Source of the DNA: Brevundimonas sp. UBA7534
Lineage (GTDB): Bacteria; Pseudomonadota; Alphaproteobacteria; Caulobacterales; Caulobacteraceae
Direction of reading: 5' to 3'
Assembly: GCF_002479325.1 (NCBI RefSeq)
Contig: NZ_DLMO01000095.1
Location: forward strand, 1 to 5,691
Length of the DNA: 5,691 nt
A program made the translations under genes and the position numbers. Positions 1-5,119 of the stretch are shown piece after piece; the stretch's first letter is position 1, and each line of letters begins with the position of its first letter. Below the pieces are notes generated by a model, which saw nothing but the letters and a program-made list of their open reading frames with translations, was not told the DNA's origin and did no database searches.

Positions 1-917
1 TTGGTGTCGTTGGCGTCGCCGTTGTCGCCGCGATTGACGAACTTGCGCCAGACCGTCTCGCGCAGGCCCCGGTCGTCGCCGAAGGTCAGGAAGGGGTCGA
101 CGCTGGAGCGGGTGTTCAGGATCGCCCAGCCCTGAAGGTTGCGCTGACGCGCGGCGGCGGCGGCGGCGGTCTTGTTCGACGCGGGCAGGCCCGCGACGCC
201 CGCCTCGTTTGGGATCAGCGTCCAGCTGTTCTCGTCAGCCACGACCTTCTGGCCGAAGCGGGTGAAAGCGTTGGTCAGGGCGGTGTTGATCCGGCCCAGC
301 TCGGCCTTGCCGGCGGCGTCCAGCGCCGCGCCGTTGCGCACATAGGCGTCGCGCGCGCGGGTGGCGACGCGCGTTTGCTGGGCGTTCAGCCCGGCCGAGG
401 CGGCGCCGTCGGCGACGGCGCGGATACGCTGGAACAGCTTGTCGTTGAAGGTGATCTCGTCGCCGGCGGCGGACAGGACCGGCGAGACTTCGGTCTCCAG
501 CGCGTCCCATTCGTCGCCGCCGATGTTGGAAGTCATGACGCCGAACAGCGTCAGGGCGCGGTCCAGCGGTTCGCCCGCCATCATCATCGCCACGGAGGTG
601 TTGGCGAAGGTCGGCGCGTCCGGGTTGTCGGCGATGGCGGCGATTTCGGCGCGTTGCAGCTCGATGCCTTCCAAAATGGCTTCGCGCAGCTTGGCGGGGG
701 TGACCTTGTCCCAGGGCGGAACGCCGCCGTAGGGGCCGGTCCATTCCTGCAGCAGTTCGGCGCGGGGGCTTTGCTTGGGAAGGACGGCGCGCGCGGCGGC
801 GGCTTCCTCGGCCAGGCCCAGGGCGCTGGGGGCCGAGACCCCGCCCATGCCCGCGCTGGCGCAGCCCGCGACCATCATCAGGCCCGCGCCGCCGAGGAGA
901 AGGTTTCGTCTATGCAT
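1..917 (-). CDS. M3-family metallopeptidase (Dcp-like), exported lipoprotein, N-terminal part only
   Basis: The frame is open from ATG at 917 to the window edge: 305 codons without a stop, C-terminus missing. Residues about 52-305 read like the N-terminal helical half of M3 oligopeptidases/peptidyl-dipeptidases: W-x-GPY-GGVPPWD at 59-70, EIAAIADNPDAPTFANT at 91-107, LFQRIRAV near 161-168, and LQGWAIL...LRETVWRKFVNRGD near 262-298. M3 enzymes are zinc proteases that cleave short peptides. The HExxH zinc site lies in the unseen half, so activity cannot be judged. Full members run to roughly 700 residues. The N-terminus has R3-R4-N-L-L, a hydrophobic stretch and VAG-C19, a lipobox, so the mature protein should be lipid-anchored in the envelope, possibly via Tat. 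An Ala6 run lies at residues 251-256. AAGGA, 7 nt upstream, supports the start. The gene is divergent from murI. Confidence 0.9.
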   Translation of the reverse strand, partial: MHRRNLLLGGAGLMMVAGCASAGMGGVSAPSALGLAEEAAAARAVLPKQSPRAELLQEWTGPYGGVPPWDKVTPAKLREAILEGIELQRAEIAAIADNPDAPTFANTSVAMMMAGEPLDRALTLFGVMTSNIGGDEWDALETEVSPVLSAAGDEITFNDKLFQRIRAVADGAASAGLNAQQTRVATRARDAYVRNGAALDAAGKAELGRINTALTNAFTRFGQKVVADENSWTLIPNEAGVAGLPASNKTAAAAAARQRNLQGWAILNTRSSVDPFLTFGDDRGLRETVWRKFVNRGDNGDANDT

Positions 918-924
918 CGAATGT

Positions 925-929
925 TCCTT
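925..929 (-). promoter_or_regulatory. Ribosome binding site of the M3 peptidase gene
   Basis: AAGGA on the minus strand lies 7 nt before the ATG at 917. It decides the start: the other nearby upstream ATG (in AACATGATC) is out of frame. Confidence 0.65.
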
Positions 930-949
930 GCTGGGATCATGTTGCGCGG

Positions 950-978
950 ACCCTAGACCGCTCGGGCGGGCGCGTCAC
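950..978 (-). promoter_or_regulatory. Predicted housekeeping promoter of the M3 peptidase gene
   Basis: On the minus strand, GTGACGC (978-972) matches 6 of 7 positions of the Caulobacter housekeeping -35 motif TTGACGS. It is followed by 14 nt and TCTAGGGT (957-950), a partial match to the -10 motif GCTANAWC. Transcription would start near 944, leaving a leader of about 27 nt that contains the ribosome binding site. The -10 match is weak; the support comes from the same layout recurring before murI and mdh. Confidence 0.4.
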
Positions 979-1024
979 ATGACAGGCCTGTAATTAATCG
1001 TCGCGGTTTCCGGCGGCGCGGGCA

Positions 1025-1053
1025 TTGAGACGCCCGGCCGGGCGGTCTAAAGC
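1025..1053 (+). promoter_or_regulatory. Predicted murI promoter giving a leaderless or near-leaderless mRNA
   Basis: TTGAGAC (1025-1031), 14 nt, then TCTAAAGC (1046-1053) fits the Caulobacter housekeeping pattern TTGACGS-N10-14-GCTANAWC, with 5 of 7 defined -10 positions matching. The expected start of transcription falls around 1059-1060, at the murI ATG. That agrees with the lack of any Shine-Dalgarno sequence before murI. Leaderless messages are known to be common in Caulobacter. This is inferred from sequence only. Confidence 0.4.
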
Positions 1054-1059
1054 CGCGTC

Positions 1060-1917
1060 ATGGCCATTGGCGTATTCGACTCCGGCGTGGGCGGGCTGAC
1101 CGTCCATCGCGAACTGACGCGGCGCTTTCCAACGCGCGATTTCATCTATCTGGCCGACCAGGCCAACGCCCCCTACGGCGGCCGTGGCGGCGAGGAGATC
1201 GTTGACCTGACCCGCGCGGGCTGCGAGCGGCTGTTTCAGGCCGGGGCCTCGGTCGTGGTTCTGGCCTGCAACACCGCCAGCGCCATCGCCCTGCGTCGCC
1301 TTCAGCAGACCTGGCTGCCGTCGGTGCGGGAGCGGCTGGGTCGGCCGGTCAACGTCCTGGGGATCATCGTGCCGACCATCGAGGCGGCCACCGGGCTGCC
1401 CTGGTCGTTCGAGGCCGAGCGTCCTCAGGAAGGCGAGAAGGTCGCCGCCATCGACATCACCGGCGTGTTCAGCACCGCCGCCACCGCCATGAGCCGGGTC
1501 TATGAGATCGAGATCGACAAGCGGCGCGAGGACCTGGCGGTCTTCTCGGAGCCCTGTCCTGGCTTGGCCGGCCTGATCGAACTGGGCGCTCCGGCCGAGG
1601 AGCTGAAGACGGTAGTCCAGGATCATGTGGACGCCTTACGTCGGCGCATCGGCCGCCACCCGGACAAGGCCATACTGGGCTGCACCCACTATGAGATCGT
1701 CGCCCCCCTGTTCGCCGCGGCCCTGCCGCCGGAGACGACCCTGATCCATCAGCCCACGGCCGTGGCCGATGCGCTGGAGCGCTATTTCGCGCGCCATCCC
1801 GACTATGCGCTGGGCGAGGGCGGGCGTCGCGATTTCCTGACGACCGGGGCGCCCGGCGCTCAGTCCGGACTGGTGGCCCAGTTCTGGGGCGCGCCCCTGA
1901 CGTTCCAGCCGGCCTGA
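1060..1917 (+). CDS. murI: Glutamate racemase
   Basis: Cytoplasmic, cofactor-independent racemase that converts L-glutamate to D-glutamate for the peptidoglycan stem peptide. The 285 residues show the family hallmarks in order: FDSGVGGL (6-13), APYGG (37-41), ACNTAS with catalytic Cys70 (69-74), and GCTHYE with catalytic Cys208 (207-212). The length is normal for the family. The segment IIVPTIEAATG (102-112) differs from the EPG-containing form of many racemases; I believe it is a feature of the alphaproteobacterial branch. An in-frame TAA at 1048-1050 makes the ATG at 1060 the first possible ATG start. No ribosome binding site is visible, which fits a leaderless message. The gene is divergent from the M3 peptidase gene and converges on the CDF gene with a 4-bp gap. 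Confidence 0.97.
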   Translation: MAIGVFDSGVGGLTVHRELTRRFPTRDFIYLADQANAPYGGRGGEEIVDLTRAGCERLFQAGASVVVLACNTASAIALRRLQQTWLPSVRERLGRPVNVLGIIVPTIEAATGLPWSFEAERPQEGEKVAAIDITGVFSTAATAMSRVYEIEIDKRREDLAVFSEPCPGLAGLIELGAPAEELKTVVQDHVDALRRRIGRHPDKAILGCTHYEIVAPLFAAALPPETTLIHQPTAVADALERYFARHPDYALGEGGRRDFLTTGAPGAQSGLVAQFWGAPLTFQPA

Positions 1918-1921
1918 GCGG

Positions 1922-2884
1922 TCAACAGCCGGGGCAGTCGGGCAGGGGGCTGGTCTCCAGCTGCAGGGTGGTGTGCCCCACCGAGAAGCGGCGCGCCACG
2001 GCCTGCGCCTCCATCAGCAGCGCGTCGCCGTCCGGTCGCTGATGCACCAGGTGCGCCGTCAGGGCGGCCTCGGTGGTCGACAGGCCCCAGACGTGCAGAT
2101 CGTGGACCGCGCTGACGCCGGACAGCTCCGACAAGGCCTTTTCCAGCGCGGGGACGTCCACCGCCGAGGGCGCGCCGTCCATGGCCAGGTTGACCGAGTC
2201 CTTCAGCAGCCCCCAGGTCGAGATCATGATCACCGCGACGATGACCAGGCTCACCAGCGGGTCGATCAGCGACCAGCCCGTGGCCATGATGACGCCGCCG
2301 GCCACGACGACGCCCAGCGACACGCCGGCGTCGGCCATCATGTGTAGATAGGCGCCGCGCGCGTTCAGGTCATGCTGCGACTTCATGAACAGAAGCGCCG
2401 TGCCCAGGTTGATGAAGAAGCCGATGCCGGCCACCATCATGATGGTGGTCGACCCGACCGGCGCGGGTTCGGCGAACCGGCGCACCGCCTCGAAGGCGAT
2501 CGCTCCGCAGGCGAAGATCAGCAGCAGGGCGTTGCCCAGCGCCGCCAGCACCGTCGCCTTGCCATAGCCGTAGGTGCGCCGGCCTCCGGCGGCGCCGTGT
2601 GCGCCTCGCCGCGCCAGCCAGGCCGCCCCGCCGGCCATGGCCAGGCCCAGGACGTCGGAAAGATTGTGCCCGGCGTCGGCCAGCAAGGCCGTGGAATCCA
2701 CCATCAGGCCGGCGGCGAACTCGCAAGCGACGAAGGCCAGATTGACGACCAGGCCGACGCCGTAGCGCCAGTCGCCGGTGTCGACCGGGCCGTGCGCATG
2801 GCCGTGGCCGTGGTGATGATGCGAATGATCGTGAGGGTGCGCGTGATCGTGTCTGTGATCGGAGCCGTGGGCGTGCGCGTTCAT
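1922..2884 (-). CDS. Cation diffusion facilitator (CDF) exporter, zinc-type
   Basis: Inner-membrane metal/proton antiporter of the CzcD/ZitB type, expected to export Zn(II) and perhaps Cd(II) or Co(II) from the cytoplasm. The 320 residues comprise a His-rich cytoplasmic N-terminus (15 His in residues 1-32), a six-helix membrane domain (about 40-235) and a C-terminal cytoplasmic domain (about 240-320). The two transport-site pairs are present: H73/D77 in ADAGHNLSD (helix 2) and H181/D185 in HMMADAG (helix 5), the His-Asp pattern typical of zinc-preferring members. The C-terminal domain carries HDLHVW (261-266), H304 and a terminal CPGC. The ATG at 2884 gives the complete His-rich leader, but the ribosome binding site is weak. 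It lies 78 bp after the NicO-like gene, with a long palindrome in the gap that suggests its own regulation. Family is certain; exact metal is not. Confidence 0.95.
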   Translation of the reverse strand: MNAHAHGSDHRHDHAHPHDHSHHHHGHGHAHGPVDTGDWRYGVGLVVNLAFVACEFAAGLMVDSTALLADAGHNLSDVLGLAMAGGAAWLARRGAHGAAGGRRTYGYGKATVLAALGNALLLIFACGAIAFEAVRRFAEPAPVGSTTIMMVAGIGFFINLGTALLFMKSQHDLNARGAYLHMMADAGVSLGVVVAGGVIMATGWSLIDPLVSLVIVAVIMISTWGLLKDSVNLAMDGAPSAVDVPALEKALSELSGVSAVHDLHVWGLSTTEAALTAHLVHQRPDGDALLMEAQAVARRFSVGHTTLQLETSPLPDCPGC

Positions 2885-2924
2885 GATATCTGCCTACGCC
2901 CGCCCGTGCGACGCGCCAAGCGGC

Positions 2925-2955
2925 TATATGATAACAGGCTGAATGTTATCATATA
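2925..2955. promoter_or_regulatory. Long AT-rich palindrome upstream of the CDF gene, probable operator
   Basis: TATATGATAACA (2925-2936) and its exact reverse complement TGTTATCATATA (2944-2955) flank a 7-nt centre, GGCTGAA. It is the most AT-rich patch of the window and sits in the 78-bp gap between the NicO-like gene (stop at 2963) and the CDF start (2884), 40 nt upstream of the ATG. The form suits a dimeric metal sensor such as an ArsR/SmtB protein. Each arm also contains TGTTAT-N2-TATA, resembling one Zur box, so two dimers are conceivable. As RNA it could fold into a 12-bp hairpin, but no T-run follows, so a terminator is unlikely. Confidence 0.7.
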
Positions 2956-2962
2956 ATCCTCA

Positions 2963-3619
2963 TCAGTGCTGATGAAGGGCGACCATCAACCCCAGGGCGA
3001 TCAGCGCCAGTCCCAGCACGGCGCCTTCGTAGCGGGCCCATCGCTCCAGCCGCAGGATCGAGGCGCCCGCGCGGGCCAGGCTGGTGAAGACCGCCATCCC
3101 CAACACCGTGCCCGCCGCGAAGACCAGGCTGAGCAACGCCAGGGCCGCCACGCCTTCGGATGAGGCCGATAGATAGATGGGCAGCAGCACCTCGCCCGGC
3201 GAGATCGCCATCATCGCCACCAGACCGACGAAAGCCGCCCGATCCGACACGGCGGGTTCCGCCTCGGTCAGCGCCGGGCCGCTGGCGGGGACCGGCCGCT
3301 TCAGCGTGGCGCGGGTCAGATAGAAGGCGCCGAACAGGAACAGAAGCACCGCCGACAGATGGGGCAGGACGCCCTTGATCCACTGGTCCAGCGCCAGACC
3401 GGCGGCCACGATCAGCCCGCCCAGAACCGCCGTGGTGACGATGTGGGCCAGGCCGGCGACGACGACGGTCAGGAGGGTGCGCGGCGCGCTCCAGCGCTGG
3501 GCTCGTCCGACCAGGACGAAGGGCAGCCAGTGGGTCGGCAGGGCCGCGTGCAGGAACGCGGCGACGAAGCCGCCGCCCAACAACGAGAGAAGCACGGAAT
3601 GTTCGGCGGGGGAGGCCAT
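2963..3619 (-). CDS. NicO/RcnA-like polytopic membrane protein, putative metal transporter
   Basis: A 218-residue membrane protein with about six predicted helices (roughly 9-26, 48-76, 87-103, 127-150, 156-180, 198-215) and a short charged loop at 104-126. HAALPTHWLPF (24-34), with H24 and H30, AGLAH with H59, and SPGEVLLP (140-147) resemble the HAxxPGHGK, second-helix His and proline-rich motifs of the NicO/RcnA nickel-cobalt exporters and related LysE/TauE-type proteins. PTHW instead of PGHG sets it apart from true RcnA. Placement next to a CDF exporter supports a metal role, but the substrate is inferred. ATG at 3619 lies 18 nt after the HIT stop, in the same frame, with no clear ribosome binding site, so it is probably co-transcribed with the HIT gene. 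A sulfur-compound or uncharacterised exporter is the alternative. Confidence 0.75.
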   Translation of the reverse strand: MASPAEHSVLLSLLGGGFVAAFLHAALPTHWLPFVLVGRAQRWSAPRTLLTVVVAGLAHIVTTAVLGGLIVAAGLALDQWIKGVLPHLSAVLLFLFGAFYLTRATLKRPVPASGPALTEAEPAVSDRAAFVGLVAMMAISPGEVLLPIYLSASSEGVAALALLSLVFAAGTVLGMAVFTSLARAGASILRLERWARYEGAVLGLALIALGLMVALHQH

Positions 3620-3636
3620 GTGCGGGCCTATAGCTT

Positions 3637-3649
3637 GTTATTTTATAAC
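3637..3649. promoter_or_regulatory. Palindrome GTTAT-N3-ATAAC before the NicO-like gene, Zur-box-like
   Basis: A perfect 5+3+5 palindrome, GTTAT TTT ATAAC, 17 nt upstream of the NicO-like start. Within TGTTATTTTATAACG (3636-3650) it matches 12 of the 14 defined positions of the enterobacterial Zur consensus TGTTATA-N-TATAACA. It overlaps the last codons and the TAA stop of the HIT gene, so part of its AT-richness is coding (Val-Ile-Lys-stop), and chance cannot be excluded. Confidence 0.4.
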
Positions 3650-4072
3650 GGTCGAGCCGTCATCGTCCGCGATCACCGAAAGAGCGGCGCGAAGCGTCTC
3701 GTCTGAATTTCGGCGCGCGCCGGGGCGCCCCCAGACGGGATCAGGCCACAGGCCGTCGTCGCGGCGGCGGCCGACCACATGCAGATGAAGCTGTGCGGTC
3801 ACATTGCCCAAGGCGGCGATGTTCAGCTTGTCGACCGGCCGACCGGCGGCGTCGCCCAGGCGACGCACGAGCGCGCCGGCGCGCACCATTTCCTCCATCA
3901 GCACACAGCGGTCGGCCGGCGACAGGTCCGACACCTCCACGGCGTCGGCGACGCGGGGTATCAGGATCAGCCAGGGAAACCGCGCGTCGTCCTGCAGCCG
4001 CACCTGGCACAGCGGCCAGTCGGCGGCGAAGACGGAACCGGCCTCGAAGGCGGGATCTGCGGAGAAACTCAT
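3638..4072 (-). CDS. HIT-family (histidine triad) nucleotide hydrolase
   Basis: A 144-residue cytoplasmic protein of the HIT superfamily (COG0537-like), whose members hydrolyse or transfer nucleoside phosphoramidates and dinucleoside polyphosphates. The triad region reads QLHLHVV (94-100): the first histidine of HxHxHxx is glutamine, while the middle His96, the usual nucleophile, and His98 remain. NIAALGNVTAQLH before it and W-P-DPVWG (109-115) after it match a proteobacterial HIT subgroup in which I recall QLHVH being the norm, so this is probably not inactivation. The frame is open far upstream, but the start is placed at ATG 4072 because it overlaps the SIMPL stop as ATGA, a classic translational-coupling junction, and because homology begins there. 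Substrate unknown. Confidence 0.93.
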   Translation of the reverse strand: MSFSADPAFEAGSVFAADWPLCQVRLQDDARFPWLILIPRVADAVEVSDLSPADRCVLMEEMVRAGALVRRLGDAAGRPVDKLNIAALGNVTAQLHLHVVGRRRDDGLWPDPVWGRPGARRNSDETLRAALSVIADDDGSTVIK

Positions 4073-4986
4073 TCCAGCCCGTAGATGACGCAGGCGCTGT
4101 CGGTCAGGGTCTGGAGCGGCGGCTGCAGGGCCAGGCGCGCGGCCTCGATCTGGACCTCGCTGGGCGCCGCCCCGCCTGGCGCTGGAGGCGGCGGCGGCGG
4201 CGGCGGCGGCGGCGCGAAGGCCGCGCGCTCCACCCGCGCGCCGGTGACCGTGATCTCGTCCAGCGTCGTGGCTTGGCCGCCACCCGCCGCATAGGATGGC
4301 CAGCCGGCCAGCACGTCGGTCTGGCAGACCCGGCCGGTGGGATCGATCACCCGTACCCGCCCCAGGCGCGCCCCGGCGTTGGTCGCGGCCGCCTCGGCGC
4401 GGCGACGGGCGTCCTTGATGGCCTCGGCCGCCAGGTTGCTCTTCCAACTGTTCTCCGGCTCCAGGCCGAAGCCGACCCGGCTGATGGAGGTCGGGCGCGA
4501 GGCGACGATGGTGGCGTACACCCGCTCGACCAGGGACACGTCGCGGATGGTCACGCTGACCGTCGCATCGGCTTGATAGCGCGCGATGCGGTCGGCGCGG
4601 GTGTTGTCGCGCATCACGCCGTTCTCGTCGCGGTACTGGTCGTAGAGCGGTCGGGTGGTGACCGAGGTTTCGACGCGCACCTTGTCGGAACCGTAGCCCG
4701 CCAGCGCCTGGCTGAGGGCGCGGACCTGGTCGGCGGCGGCGCGCGAGGCATCGGACACGCTGCGTTCCACAGATTGGAAACTGGCGCCGACCGAGGCGCG
4801 GTTGGCCTGGATCTCCACCCGCACCTCGCCGGTCGAGGCGATGACGGGATCGCGCATCCACCAGGGCGCCGGCACATAGCGGTCGCCGATCGTCGCCGGC
4901 GGCGTCTGGGCCAGGGCGGGCGCGACGGTGAGCGTCGGCGTCAGGGCCAGCAGGGAGGCAAGAGCCAGAAGGGGTGTGCGTCGCAT
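4069..4986 (-). CDS. SIMPL-domain (DUF541) exported protein
   Basis: A 305-residue protein with a cleavable Sec signal: MRR, a hydrophobic core, then ALA|Q with predicted cleavage after residue 26, so it is probably periplasmic. The SIMPL domain spans about 48-250, starting with the typical IASTGEVRVEIQANRASV and continuing with LAAEAIKDARRRAEA (185-199). This family has no defined biochemical role; the Escherichia coli member YggE is linked to oxidative stress. Two cysteines, C221 and C299, could form a disulfide. Ten consecutive prolines (259-268) separate the domain from a C-terminal tail of about 37 residues. The start is set by a strong TCCTCC/GGAGGA site 6 nt upstream. It is the first gene of a minus-strand series with HIT, overlapping it by 4 nt, and is divergent from mdh. 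Confidence 0.93.
   Translation of the reverse strand: MRRTPLLALASLLALTPTLTVAPALAQTPPATIGDRYVPAPWWMRDPVIASTGEVRVEIQANRASVGASFQSVERSVSDASRAAADQVRALSQALAGYGSDKVRVETSVTTRPLYDQYRDENGVMRDNTRADRIARYQADATVSVTIRDVSLVERVYATIVASRPTSISRVGFGLEPENSWKSNLAAEAIKDARRRAEAAATNAGARLGRVRVIDPTGRVCQTDVLAGWPSYAAGGGQATTLDEITVTGARVERAAFAPPPPPPPPPPAPGGAAPSEVQIEAARLALQPPLQTLTDSACVIYGLE
4183..4213. repeat. GGC triplet repeat encoding a ten-proline run
   Basis: Nine uninterrupted GGC units run from 4187 to 4213 on the plus strand. Read on the minus strand in the SIMPL frame, 4183-4212 gives eight CCG codons followed by CCT and CCA, ten prolines in a row. Such tracts can change length by whole codons through slippage, and they stall ribosomes without elongation factor P. 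Confidence 0.9.
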
Positions 4987-4992
4987 GAGAGT

Positions 4993-4998
4993 TCCTCC
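4993..4998 (-). promoter_or_regulatory. Strong ribosome binding site of the SIMPL gene
   Basis: GGAGGA on the minus strand, 6 nt before the ATG at 4986, is the clearest Shine-Dalgarno sequence in the window and fixes this start. Confidence 0.85.
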
Positions 4999-5045
4999 GT
5001 TGACGCGACCTTCGCAGGGCCGACCAAGGCCGTAAAGCGAGGTTC

Positions 5046-5074
5046 TTGCGGGGACCGCGCCAGGGGTCTAGACC
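5046..5074 (+). promoter_or_regulatory. Predicted mdh promoter, overlapping a 10-bp palindrome
   Basis: TTGCGGG (5046-5052), 14 nt, then TCTAGACC (5067-5074) fits the Caulobacter pattern TTGACGS-N10-14-GCTANAWC, with 5 of 7 defined -10 positions matching. Transcription would begin near 5080, giving a leader of about 40 nt. The -10 lies in the perfect palindrome GGTCTAGACC (5065-5074). No equivalent promoter was found for the divergent SIMPL gene. Confidence 0.4.
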
Positions 5075-5109
5075 GCCGACGCCAAATCCCTTTCGCACAC
5101 GCAACAACC

Positions 5110-5113
5110 GGAG
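5110..5113 (+). promoter_or_regulatory. Ribosome binding site of mdh
   Basis: GGAG lies 6 nt before the ATG at 5120 and supports this start. Confidence 0.75.
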
Positions 5114-5119
5114 ACTTCC

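Noticed and set aside
150..169. GGC triplet tract in the M3 peptidase gene as a mobile or regulatory repeat
   Set aside because: It simply encodes six alanines in a variable linker region and shows no unit beyond codon bias.
982..991. ACAGGCCTGT palindrome in the M3/murI gap as an operator
   Set aside because: Ten bp with no spacer and no second copy; short palindromes of this size are expected by chance, and no regulator is suggested.
994..1626. A 210-codon minus-strand frame opposite murI
   Set aside because: Antisense shadow of murI, no family resemblance and no ribosome binding site.
1905..1935. Possible shared terminator between murI and the CDF gene
   Set aside because: CCGGC and GCCGG can pair over only 5 bp, and no T-run follows on either strand. 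No intrinsic terminator can be supported.
2925..2955. The long palindrome as an intrinsic terminator of the NicO-like gene
   Set aside because: The stem is AT-rich and is followed by GCC-rich sequence instead of a T-run, so an operator role fits better.
2372..2956. A 194-codon plus-strand frame opposite the CDF gene
   Set aside because: Antisense shadow; its repetitive valine-rich end is the complement of the His codons of the CDF leader.
2963..4072. HIT and NicO-like genes as one broken fusion gene
   Set aside because: They share a frame and are separated by one TAA and six codons, but both domains are complete with normal ends, so they are two genes.
5065..5093. A mirror-image promoter for the SIMPL gene using the same GGTCTAGACC palindrome
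   Set aside because: No -35-like element sits 10-14 nt upstream on the minus strand; the nearest, TTGGCG (5085-5080), is only about 7 nt away.
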